From Bacteroides_E sp964583185 (GTDB lineage: Bacteria > Bacteroidota > Bacteroidia > Bacteroidales > Bacteroidaceae): DNA of 41,546 bases. How positions within the stretch are numbered: the first letter of the stretch is position 1; every line of letters starts with the position of its first letter. The translations under genes were made by a program, and so were the position numbers. The notes beneath the pieces are model-generated. The model had not been told where the DNA came from. It searched no databases and worked only from the letters and a program-made list of their open reading frames with translations. Of the stretch, positions 1 through 7,774 are shown piece after piece. The stretch covers positions 1 through 41,546 of the forward strand of contig CAZOVL010000017.1 in NCBI GenBank assembly GCA_964583185.1, in the 5' to 3' direction.

Positions 1-708
1 TTTGCTTTATACCAACTTTACCCACAAATTTATTGGCCTTCTTTTTTCAAAGCGTGGGGTTTTGATCCTGAATTTGCAAATATCGCTTCAGTACAAGGTT
101 GCGATGTAGTGAGAGCCTCTTGGCTTACCGACTTTGAAGAGCAGGAACGCTCCAGTGCCTCTGAAGCAATGCAGCTATTAAAAGAAGCCAATCGGATGGT
201 CGACTTGCTAGACCGGGATTATAAAACTCAGGTCAATTCGGTTCGCATAGACTATCAACTAAAGGGTAATCAATTATTCGTGGATGGATTAAGTTCTCCT
301 CTTGATATAACACCTCATAGTTTGTCTTTTGAATCACACCCTCCCTTTGATTTTATGGAGTTTAGACAAATGTTGGAAAAAAGAAGAGAAATTACTCTTT
401 TTACTACTACCATTGACTCGGAAGTGGATTTACTATTTGAAAAAGATGAAGAGAAACGCAAACTAGTACAGACTTTAGCCAATCGATTCACAGAGTCTGC
501 TGCTCAATCGCTTTACTCTTCACTGTTTGAAGAAAAAACAAAGACTCCCCTCGTAGCTTTTATAAAAAGAGAAAAGGAACTTTTGAATCTAATGCAAGAG
601 AAACTAAACCTCACAGAATTAGACATACAAATTAAACCGGACAACACATTAACACCTAATGCTTCCAAAATTGGATTAATGATACCTCATTATATACTAT
701 TTACATAA
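1..708 (+). CDS. C-terminal part of an unrecognised protein (partial at left edge)
   Basis: The reading frame is open from the first base, so the gene begins before the window. About 235 residues are visible, ending at a TAA at 706-708. A GTG at 109 could be read as a start, but the in-frame upstream residues look like ordinary protein (aromatic-rich, with a Trp-Gly-Phe-Asp-Pro stretch), so I take the frame as continuing. The visible part is charged and mostly helical, with a Glu/Lys-rich region in its second half and no membrane segment. I do not recognise the family and assign no function. The next gene (metallophosphoesterase) starts 109 bases downstream on the same strand; I see no terminator between them, so read-through is possible. 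Confidence 0.6.
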   Translation, partial: FALYQLYPQIYWPSFFKAWGFDPEFANIASVQGCDVVRASWLTDFEEQERSSASEAMQLLKEANRMVDLLDRDYKTQVNSVRIDYQLKGNQLFVDGLSSPLDITPHSLSFESHPPFDFMEFRQMLEKRREITLFTTTIDSEVDLLFEKDEEKRKLVQTLANRFTESAAQSLYSSLFEEKTKTPLVAFIKREKELLNLMQEKLNLTELDIQIKPDNTLTPNASKIGLMIPHYILFT

Positions 709-817
709 AATAGACTTTACATTTTCTAACTACTCATTTTATATCTTTTAACCGTTTCATTACTAGTTATTGCTGGTTTTATGTCTAAACTTGCCCTATA
801 GGAACAAATAATAAAAT

Positions 818-1990
818 ATGATTCAAAGCCTGCTCCTTTCATCATTAGTCGTTTTACTTTTACCTAGTCTTTATTTGTACTTGGTATATATGTACAAAAA
901 CCCTAAAGTTAAGAGGGTTTTAAAGGTTCTGTATTGGGGTTTTATTTTTGCTCTTTGCATAGGACTATATATTGCCATAAAGAATCCCTTCAATACGGAT
1001 TTCACCCTTTACCCCAGAAGCATAGGAGTCTATGCTCTCTGCTATTTTATAGCTGTTAACCCGCTGCTATTTTTAACTAGTACTTCATTATTGGGTTTCT
1101 TTTTCTATAAATTCCCTAGAATAAGAAAAGGACTTATGTTAGTGGGAGTCGGACTGAGCTTGTTTTCTGCTTTCATCATTCTCTACGGCTCTTTCATTGG
1201 GCGTGAGAAATTCCAAGTTAAAGAGGTAAATTATACTCACTCCCAAATACCTGCCTCCTTTAATGGATATAAAATAGTTCAACTCTCAGATATACATTTA
1301 GGTAGTTGGTTTGACAACCCTAAACCTGTTCAACGAATTGTGGATTTAGTAAATGCTCAAAATCCCGATTTAATTGTATTTACAGGCGATTTAGTCAACC
1401 ATAAGGACGATGAAATGAATCCATTTATGGAAGTACTCTCTCAACTGAAAGCAAAAGACGGTGTTTTCTCCATTTTGGGAAATCACGATTATGGGCCTTA
1501 TTACAAACACTGGAAAAATCCGGAAGATCAACAAGAAAGCTTCTTAAGGCTTCAGGATAAACAGCGACAAATGGGCTGGCAACTACTGAATAATGAACAC
1601 GTTTTTCTTGTGAATGGCTCAGACTCCATTGCATTGATTGGTGTGGAAAACGATGGTGAACCTCCTTTTGCACAATATGGAGATCTGAAGAAGGCAGCAG
1701 AACATACAGAGGGTTATTTTCGAATCTTACTCTCACATAACCCTACACATTGGAGACGTGAAGTACTCCCTACTACAGATATTCCGTTAACCCTTTCCGG
1801 ACATACACACGGAATGCAGTTCCAGTTGGGTTCTTTTTCATTGGCCTCTCAAGTCTACCCTGAATGGGGAGGAATGTACACCGAAGGAGATCAGAGCCTC
1901 TATGTTAACATTGGAATAGGTTCTGTAGGTCCTCCTTTCCGCTGGGGTGCCTGGCCGGAGATAACCGTATTTACACTATTCCAAGAATAG
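818..1990 (+). CDS. membrane-anchored metallophosphoesterase (YkuE/YaeI type)
   Basis: This is a 390-residue calcineurin-like phosphoesterase. The N-terminal third has about four hydrophobic segments (near residues 4-25, 34-54, 70-95 and 105-125). The catalytic domain then shows the standard metal-binding blocks: DIH at 158-160, GD at 190-191, GNHD at 221-224, SHNP at 306-309 and GHTHG at 328-332. These place two divalent metals in one active site. Members of this group hydrolyse phosphoesters at the membrane; some related enzymes act on lipid intermediates such as UDP-diacylglucosamine, but the substrate cannot be told from sequence. The gene is convergent with sbcC, with only three bases between the two stop codons and no visible terminator. 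Confidence 0.85.
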   Translation: MIQSLLLSSLVVLLLPSLYLYLVYMYKNPKVKRVLKVLYWGFIFALCIGLYIAIKNPFNTDFTLYPRSIGVYALCYFIAVNPLLFLTSTSLLGFFFYKFPRIRKGLMLVGVGLSLFSAFIILYGSFIGREKFQVKEVNYTHSQIPASFNGYKIVQLSDIHLGSWFDNPKPVQRIVDLVNAQNPDLIVFTGDLVNHKDDEMNPFMEVLSQLKAKDGVFSILGNHDYGPYYKHWKNPEDQQESFLRLQDKQRQMGWQLLNNEHVFLVNGSDSIALIGVENDGEPPFAQYGDLKKAAEHTEGYFRILLSHNPTHWRREVLPTTDIPLTLSGHTHGMQFQLGSFSLASQVYPEWGGMYTEGDQSLYVNIGIGSVGPPFRWGAWPEITVFTLFQE

Positions 1991-1993
1991 ATA

Positions 1994-4930
1994 CTACCCC
2001 ACTAACTGAACGGTGCTACGCCCACTTTGTCCTTTATGAATCTGTATTTGTGTAGGAATTCGTTCGCTCATTTCCTGAACGTGCGATATAACACCTATCT
2101 TACGTCCCTGTAACTGCAATTGTTCCAAAGCTTCCATGGCTGAAGTCAAGGTTTCAGAATCCAATGAACCAAATCCTTCATCAATAAAGAGTGAATCAAC
2201 GTTTAAATTGCGACTGGATAAAGAAGACAACCCCAAAGCCAGAGCCAAGGAGACTAAAAAAGACTCTCCTCCTGAAAGTGAGTGAACTGTTCGTACTTCA
2301 TCCAACATAAATCGATCTACCACCTGCAAAGTCAACTGATTAGCTACTTGTTGCAAACGGTAACGATTGGCTAAATAAGCTAGATGTTTATTGGCATGGA
2401 GCAGAAGTAATTTCAAAGTATAACCTTGAGCAATCACTTTGAAGCTTTTTCCATCCGCACTTCCCAATAAATCGTTCAATTTTGCCCATTGTTCAGCTAC
2501 AACTTGTTGATCGTTCAACTCTTTCTCTATTTTCTTTTTCGAGTTCCTGTTCTCTTTATCCTGTTGTAAACGGGTTTTAGTCACAATTAAGGCTTCATTG
2601 TCTTCGTTCCTACTCTTTTCCAATTGAAGCAACTCTCCAGGCAGATTCTCTATTGGCTCCAACTGTTCTTTCTGTTGTTTCAACTCTTCTATTTGTTTCT
2701 TTAGCTGTACCAATTGCCCCTGTATAGAAGAGAGGTTGGCTTGTTCTTCTTCTCGGTTTTGACGTAATTTCTCCCTTTCTTCCGTGAGTCGTTTCTCTTC
2801 CATTTGAAGGTTCTCTTGTACCTCTTTTACCTTCTTTCCTCCCAGTAACTTTTTACGTTCTTCATCCAACAAAGCATAAGCTGTTTTAGAAGTCTGAAAA
2901 TTGTTTCGCTCGGTAACTACCTCCCTGTTTTTCTCAGCTAAAACTGTAGCAAACGACTGTAGAGTAACCTCCAACAACTTGAGTTTCTCAATCTGTTCTT
3001 TAATTTTGTTCAACTCTTTTCGTTGTAAATCCAATAGTTGGGAGTTCTTATCCCACTGTTTACTTAAATCTTTGTGCTGTTTAATTTTGGCAGCTAAAAC
3101 CTCCAGTTCAACCTTTAAATCAACTAACTCTTTATCGTAAGAAGTAACCTCCTCTTTCCCTTTTGGAGGGCGTAAGTCCTTTTCTTTCTCAATCCACTCT
3201 TGTTTTTGGTTTTTCTCTCGCTCTATTTCTGTATAAAGTAACTGAATGTCACTTTTTAATTGATTACAGCGTTCTTTTTCCCCCCTCAAATCTCTATCCG
3301 CTTCATTGTACTGACTCTCAACTTTTTGAAATAATACATTAATTTGTTCATTGTTCGCATATGGATGCTCTTCACTTCCACAAACCGGACAAGGTTTTTT
3401 TTCTTTTAATACAGCACGTAAAGCCTTTACATCTTTTCCAATAGCTATTCTCTGCTGTTCATAAAGTTCTTTTATCTTTAAATAGAGTTCTTCTTTATGT
3501 TGAGTATCAAGAGTACTTTTCTCTCTCTTTTTAATTAATTCAGCCTGTTTTATTTCAAACTCTTTCAGCTTTTGCTCTGATGTAGTTATTTTCTTTACCA
3601 CTTCACCCCACTCTTTCAGTTCTCTTTTCAGCTTTTCGAGTTCTTTTTGTTGATTGAGTAAATCACTTTGTTTTTCGGCTAATTCATTAATACCAAAAGC
3701 TTGAATTGTTTCATAGAGTACTCTGTTTTTTTGCTCATCAAGTGTTAAATTCTCAACCTGTTGACTATATAAACGAGAGAACAAATCATAATTCAAGTCC
3801 TCTTCTACATCAAAAACTCCTCCTAATTGAGTTACCACTCCATCAAACTGCTGTTTATTTTGATTGTATTTTTCTTTAGCTTCTTGCTGTTCTTTCTTTG
3901 CTTTTTCTAGTCGGTTATGCTCCTTAACCAATCCTTCCTGCTTTTCTTCTAATTTCACATCCAACTGTTGCGCCTTTTCCATCTCGGGTTGAAGGGCAAT
4001 CTTTTGCTCTTGAAACTGAATAAGTAGTCCGTTTTTTTCCTGTAGTTTGTTTTGACTTTGCTCTAACTGACTCAATCCCTTTTTTTCCTTTGCTTTCTGT
4101 TCAGCTTCCTCTTTTTGGGCCTTGATTAAATTGTAGATCAACTCCAACTGCTTTTTCAATTCAACAACACGTGTATCTGCAGCTTTTACCTTAGCTATCA
4201 GTTCTACTTCTTGCTCTTGAAATTGTTTCAAAGCCTCTTCATCCAATAATTGAATCTGTTCTATACGTTGACGGACAGCCTCTATTTTTTGTTTTTCTTC
4301 TTTGTTCCGCTGAAAAATCTCTTTGGAAATCATAGAATAGACCTCTGTTCCTGTCAGTTTTTCCAACAGTTCCGCTTTATCCGATTCCTTGGATTTTAAA
4401 AAAGTGGCAAACTCATTTTGTGCCAATAACACCGTACGTGTAAACTGCTCGTAAGTCAGACCAATGTGTGTAACCAGCTGAGTTAAAATCTCAGTTTTGG
4501 TACCTTGTAATTCTGTATCCGTTGTTAAATTTTGAGCTTTCATAACTTGAGCTTGTAAAGCTCCACTCGCTTTGCTGTATGCTCTACGCACAGACCATCT
4601 GGAGCGATAACGATTTCCATCCGAACCTAGAAAATCAACTTCGGCGTATCCCTCACCTGTTCCTCTACGTAAAATGTTACGCACATCCGATTGATTAATG
4701 GTAGACTCTCCTACATCCTTCAGAGAAACACTTTCCGAAGTAGCCTTAAAACGGGGGGTAGCATCGTAAAGTGCCAAACAAAGAGCATCTAAAATAGTAG
4801 ATTTCCCCGATCCTGTAGGTCCGGATATAGCAAATAAACCGGAAGATAAAAGAGGTTCTTTTTCAAAATCAATCTCAACCTCTCCCTCTATGGAGGCTAA
4901 GTTTTTTAAACGTATGGCTAAAATCTTCAT
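1994..4930 (-). CDS. sbcC: SbcC, ATPase subunit of the SbcCD exonuclease
   Basis: A 978-residue SMC/Rad50-like ATPase that partners SbcD to cut hairpins and process DNA ends. The N-terminal Walker A (GPTGSGKST, residues 37-45) and the C-terminal signature (LSGGES, about 883) and Walker B (about 913-923, ending in Asp-Glu) are separated by two long Glu/Lys/Gln-rich coiled coils. In the middle sits a zinc hook, CPVC at 514-517, which dimerises the molecules. The length fits the family (about 1000). It starts two bases after the sbcD stop, so the two are almost certainly co-transcribed and translationally coupled. All catalytic elements are intact. Confidence 0.95.
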   Translation of the reverse strand: MKILAIRLKNLASIEGEVEIDFEKEPLLSSGLFAISGPTGSGKSTILDALCLALYDATPRFKATSESVSLKDVGESTINQSDVRNILRRGTGEGYAEVDFLGSDGNRYRSRWSVRRAYSKASGALQAQVMKAQNLTTDTELQGTKTEILTQLVTHIGLTYEQFTRTVLLAQNEFATFLKSKESDKAELLEKLTGTEVYSMISKEIFQRNKEEKQKIEAVRQRIEQIQLLDEEALKQFQEQEVELIAKVKAADTRVVELKKQLELIYNLIKAQKEEAEQKAKEKKGLSQLEQSQNKLQEKNGLLIQFQEQKIALQPEMEKAQQLDVKLEEKQEGLVKEHNRLEKAKKEQQEAKEKYNQNKQQFDGVVTQLGGVFDVEEDLNYDLFSRLYSQQVENLTLDEQKNRVLYETIQAFGINELAEKQSDLLNQQKELEKLKRELKEWGEVVKKITTSEQKLKEFEIKQAELIKKREKSTLDTQHKEELYLKIKELYEQQRIAIGKDVKALRAVLKEKKPCPVCGSEEHPYANNEQINVLFQKVESQYNEADRDLRGEKERCNQLKSDIQLLYTEIEREKNQKQEWIEKEKDLRPPKGKEEVTSYDKELVDLKVELEVLAAKIKQHKDLSKQWDKNSQLLDLQRKELNKIKEQIEKLKLLEVTLQSFATVLAEKNREVVTERNNFQTSKTAYALLDEERKKLLGGKKVKEVQENLQMEEKRLTEEREKLRQNREEEQANLSSIQGQLVQLKKQIEELKQQKEQLEPIENLPGELLQLEKSRNEDNEALIVTKTRLQQDKENRNSKKKIEKELNDQQVVAEQWAKLNDLLGSADGKSFKVIAQGYTLKLLLLHANKHLAYLANRYRLQQVANQLTLQVVDRFMLDEVRTVHSLSGGESFLVSLALALGLSSLSSRNLNVDSLFIDEGFGSLDSETLTSAMEALEQLQLQGRKIGVISHVQEMSERIPTQIQIHKGQSGRSTVQLVG

Positions 4931-4932
4931 TC

Positions 4933-6174
4933 TTAATTCTCTTTACTTTCCAAAGAGGCACAAACCTCGTGAAACAACTGTTGAAGCTCTTTCGGCATAG
5001 TAACACCGTATATTGACTCATAATATAAATTGGCCACATCCATAGGACTTCTCTCTTCTAAACCTATCCATACAGATTCTTCCTCGTTCTCTTTATTTTT
5101 TTGTTCAAAATGAGAAAGAATACGTGCCAAACGAACGGCTTTCTGTTCAATTAAGGTTTCTATTTTATTTTTCAATAAAGGTTCCGGTTCTTTCTGCAAC
5201 ACATTAATCTCTAAATAAGGATATAAGGCGGCATTTTCTGTAGCATCGGGTAATTGTTGTAGTTCTTCAAGAATAACTTCAGGAGAGGCTACTCCTTTGG
5301 TTGGAATACTAAGCAAATGAATTAATGGATCATAGAGTAACTTATTCAGCGAAATAAGCTTTCCTTTATCAACAACTACTTCTACCACTCCGTGTTTATA
5401 GTGTTTCTCTGCAAACGAAAGGGGTAACGGACTTCCGGCATAACGTATTTGCTCCGATCCGGCTACTCGTTGTGCCTTGTGAATATGACCTAAAGCAACA
5501 TAAGCAATGTCATCTGTAAAAATAGTGGGAGAAACCTGTTCTAATCCACCAATTATAATGCGCTCACTGTGATCTTTCGCTGCAACTTCTGCTGAAAGCG
5601 TATGCAGATGTCCCATTATTATTAAAGCCTGATGGGGCTCTTTCTTTTGTTTAGCCTCCTGAATCAATGCCTTATAAAAAGCCTCTACTCCTTCTACATA
5701 CGTATTTTTGGCTTGGGGAACTGGGGGGTAATCACCTTGTCTTAAAAAAGGAACTGTTAAGCACAAAGCTTCTACCTCCCCTTCTTTATTCTTTAAATCG
5801 AGAATTAATGAATCGTAATCAATCACCCCCTCCTTTTTAGGTATTAAACCTCTTATCATCACCTGATTTTCATCTAAAAGAGGTTGAGGAACTTCCAAAC
5901 GAGAGGCTGAGTCGTGATTACCGGCTATGATTACAATTTGTAAATCAGGGGAAAGCTCCAGACACTCTCTCAGAAACTCATAAAATTGCCGCTGAGAAGC
6001 AGAAGAAGGATTGGAAACATCAAACACATCACCGCTAATTAAAAGTGCATCTATCTTTTTTTCAACTAATTGAGTTTTTAACCATGATAGAAAATGCTGA
6101 TGTTCCAAAGTTCTATCGTAGCCAAAAAAAGTCTGCCCTAGATGCCAATCGGCAGTATGCAAAATTCGCAACAT
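4933..6174 (-). CDS. sbcD: SbcD, nuclease subunit of the SbcCD exonuclease
   Basis: A 413-residue Mre11-type metallo-nuclease. The phosphoesterase motifs are complete: DWH at 9-11, GD at 48-49, GNHD at 85-88, GHLH at 188-191 and GHIH at 229-232. These bind the two manganese ions of the active site. The C-terminal part carries the capping region and the segment that contacts the SbcC coiled coil. SbcCD removes hairpins and protein-blocked ends during replication and repair in the cytoplasm. It is the first gene of a sbcD-sbcC operon, divergent from the acyltransferase gene; the 101-bp gap between them must hold both promoters. Confidence 0.95.
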   Translation of the reverse strand: MLRILHTADWHLGQTFFGYDRTLEHQHFLSWLKTQLVEKKIDALLISGDVFDVSNPSSASQRQFYEFLRECLELSPDLQIVIIAGNHDSASRLEVPQPLLDENQVMIRGLIPKKEGVIDYDSLILDLKNKEGEVEALCLTVPFLRQGDYPPVPQAKNTYVEGVEAFYKALIQEAKQKKEPHQALIIMGHLHTLSAEVAAKDHSERIIIGGLEQVSPTIFTDDIAYVALGHIHKAQRVAGSEQIRYAGSPLPLSFAEKHYKHGVVEVVVDKGKLISLNKLLYDPLIHLLSIPTKGVASPEVILEELQQLPDATENAALYPYLEINVLQKEPEPLLKNKIETLIEQKAVRLARILSHFEQKNKENEEESVWIGLEERSPMDVANLYYESIYGVTMPKELQQLFHEVCASLESKEN

Positions 6175-6197
6175 ATTATTCTGATTTTTACTTTTAA

Positions 6198-6205
6198 CAA
6201 ATATA
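6198..6205 (-). promoter_or_regulatory. candidate -7 box for sbcDC
   Basis: Read on the minus strand this is TATATTTG, an exact match to the Bacteroidota TAnnTTTG -7 element, 24 bases upstream of the sbcD start codon. No good TTTG -33 partner is seen at the normal distance, so the call rests on the -7 box alone. Confidence 0.4.
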
Positions 6206-6238
6206 AATAATTTGTCACTTATTCTGCTTTTATATTAC

Positions 6239-6246
6239 TATTTTTG
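6239..6246 (+). promoter_or_regulatory. candidate -7 box for the acyltransferase gene
   Basis: TATTTTTG matches TAnnTTTG, 29 bases before the start codon. A TTTG lies at 6211-6214, but the 24-base gap is longer than the usual 19-21, so the -33 assignment is doubtful. Confidence 0.35.
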
Positions 6247-6275
6247 TAACGTCAATCATTTTACAAACACCTAAA

Positions 6276-7037
6276 ATGAAGTTTTTTTATAATCTATATC
6301 TCATTTGCATTGCACTGCCCATTACATTGGTGCTAACCATTTTAACGGCTCTAGTTACCACATTAGGCTCGTTAGTGGGGGGAGCACACTTTTGGGGTTA
6401 TTATCCGGGAAAGACATGGTCGCAACTGATTTGCCTATTTTTATTGCTTCCGGTTCGTGTTCAAGGCAAAGAAAACTTGGATTCCAAACAGTCCTACGTT
6501 ATTGTAGCCAATCATCAGGGAGCTTTTGACATCTTCTTGATTTATGGATTCATTGGAAGAAACTTCAAGTGGATGATGAAAAAGAGCTTACGGAAACTTC
6601 CTTTTGTGGGTAAAGCTTGCGAAAGTGCCGGACATATTTTTGTGGATCGTTCAGGACCAAAAAAAATAGCAGAAACCATTGAACAAGCCAAAAACTCCTT
6701 AACAGATGGAGTTTCTTTAGTGGTGTTTCCTGAGGGAGCAAGAACTTTTACAGGTCATATGGGTTATTTTAAAAAAGGAGCTTTTCAATTGGCTAGTGAC
6801 TTGCAACTACCTGTTGTACCTGTAACCATTACAGGCTCTTTTGAGGTAATGCCCCGTACCGGAAAATGGGTGCACAGACACCCCCTGACCTTAACCATTC
6901 ATCCTCCTATTCCACCCAAAGAACAATCGCCTAAAATGATAAGGGAAACACTGAACCAAGCTTATACTGCTGTTGAAAGTGCTCTACCCGAAAAGCAAAA
7001 AGGAATGGTTGTTAATGACGATCAGGAAGTAGCCTAA
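6276..7037 (+). CDS. plsC: 1-acyl-sn-glycerol-3-phosphate acyltransferase (PlsC family)
   Basis: A 253-residue membrane acyltransferase that adds the second acyl chain to lysophosphatidic acid in phospholipid synthesis. Residues 1-35 and about 50-60 are hydrophobic and anchor it in the inner membrane. The catalytic HX4D motif is NHQGAFD at 79-85 (His80, Asp85), the glycerol-phosphate binding motif is FPEGAR at 151-156, and the late hydrophobic block VPVTI is at 181-185. The length is normal for the family (about 240-260). It is transcribed away from sbcDC. Downstream there is no coding sequence for about 740 bases; a palindrome array begins 61 bases after the stop and would lie in the 3' end of its transcript. 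Confidence 0.88.
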   Translation: MKFFYNLYLICIALPITLVLTILTALVTTLGSLVGGAHFWGYYPGKTWSQLICLFLLLPVRVQGKENLDSKQSYVIVANHQGAFDIFLIYGFIGRNFKWMMKKSLRKLPFVGKACESAGHIFVDRSGPKKIAETIEQAKNSLTDGVSLVVFPEGARTFTGHMGYFKKGAFQLASDLQLPVVPVTITGSFEVMPRTGKWVHRHPLTLTIHPPIPPKEQSPKMIRETLNQAYTAVESALPEKQKGMVVNDDQEVA

Positions 7038-7097
7038 AACACCATTTTTTCAACAGTCCTATTACCCTTTCCACATCGATTCTGAATGGGGTGCGGA

Positions 7098-7178
7098 ACG
7101 GTCTAGGACCGAAGGCCTGTCGGTCTAGGACTGGAGGGTGCTCGGTCTAGGACCGAGGGGTGTTCGATCCTAGACCGA
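7098..7178. repeat. array 1 of 15-bp palindromes at a 22-bp period (4 units)
   Basis: Four units start at 7098, 7120, 7142 and 7164, exactly 22 bp apart. Unit 3 is the consensus TCGGTCTAGGACCGA: 6-bp arms TCGGTC/GACCGA around TAG. Unit 1 begins A instead of T, unit 2 ends ACTGG, and unit 4 is in the opposite orientation (TCGATCCTAGACCGA). The 7-bp spacers are aggcctg, agggtgc and ggggtgt; the first two resemble spacers in the other arrays. Units 3 and 4 together can form a 15-bp hairpin with one mismatch. It lies between plsC and the GH2 gene. The function is unknown: it could bind a dimeric protein on one helix face or act as structured RNA. Confidence 0.85.
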
Positions 7179-7469
7179 ATATTTTGTTATTCTCTTTACT
7201 TATCTTTTTCTCAGAGATTTTTCATACAAAACATCACAGAATTTTAAGTGACCAAAAATTAGAGAAAGACAAAAAAACAGTCTATTGATCTAAATTCAAC
7301 TTAAGCTTTAGAAAAGAAACATCCTATGAAAGGCATTCTATTTTACCTTCTTGCAGAAAAGTTTAGTAAATTGCAAAGACTAAAGTTAAACACAAGCATT
7401 TTTTCACAATAAAGAATGGAAAAGAAACAATATAGTTAACAAAACAACAACTACAATCAATTATTCAAC

Positions 7470-7539
7470 TAAAGAATGTTAGAACTGCAGCCCGAGAGAA
7501 TCAATTCTTTTTCAAAATTCAGTGAATCACTTATATTTG
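7470..7539 (+). promoter_or_regulatory. control region of small-RNA copy 1
   Basis: The -7 box TATATTTG is at 7532-7539. The -33 position, 20 bases upstream, reads TTTT instead of TTTG. The shared upstream motif TAAAGAATGTTAG starts at 7470 and sits at the same distance from the -7 box as in the other three copies. The 42 bases ending at 7482 also match those before copy 3 at about 32 of 42 positions. Confidence 0.6.
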
Positions 7540-7543
7540 TAAT

Positions 7544-7612
7544 GTGTTTTTCATAGTATTAGATTTAAGGTTAACAAAAGATTGGAGCAAAGCGTTGCTC
7601 CTTCTTTATTTT
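7544..7612 (+). ncRNA. candidate small RNA, family copy 1
   Basis: An approximately 69-base element whose body is nearly identical in four places of this window (also 38496, 40255 and 41305). It begins GTGTTTTTCATAG and contains GATTTAAGGTTAAC. It ends in a perfect 7-bp terminator hairpin GGAGCAA-AGCG-TTGCTCC (7584-7601) followed by a T-rich tract. This copy has one extra A before the hairpin. It has no open frame: stop codons interrupt all three. A promoter directly upstream and an intrinsic terminator at the end argue for an independent small RNA. The start base is inferred from the -7 box. Confidence 0.7.
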
Positions 7613-7693
7613 AAATACTTTCGTTTCTTTTTCATCCATCAGAATACCTACTCTTTCTCCAACATTCTCAACAAACTTCAAAAAAACAGGCAT

Positions 7694-7733
7694 AAAAAAA
7701 CTGTGGTGTCCTAAATAAATCAGAACACCACAG
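7694..7733 (-). terminator. intrinsic terminator of the GH2 gene
   Basis: On the minus strand the 9-bp stem CTGTGGTGT/ACACCACAG is followed by seven T. It lies about 40 bases after the GH2 stop codon. Confidence 0.8.
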
Positions 7734-7774
7734 CAAAACAAATCAATAATATTAACAATGAATCATTGCATCTA

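Larger units (their letters stand above)
7038..7774. other. gene-free interval of 737 bases with an array and an sRNA
   Basis: No plausible coding frame on either strand. It contains the first 22-bp-period palindrome array (7098-7178), an AT-rich stretch of about 290 bases in which I recognise nothing (7180-7469), the control region and body of small-RNA copy 1 (7470-7612), and the minus-strand terminator of the GH2 gene (7694-7733). Confidence 0.7.

Noticed and set aside
7098..7178. The 22-bp repeat array as a CRISPR
   Set aside because: Repeats are 15 bp and spacers 7 bp, the spacers are themselves partly conserved, and no cas genes are near.
7544..7612. The four-copy element as an insertion-sequence or MITE end
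   Set aside because: No terminal inverted repeats or target duplications are visible, and all copies share a promoter and terminator in one orientation; a mobile origin long ago is not excluded.
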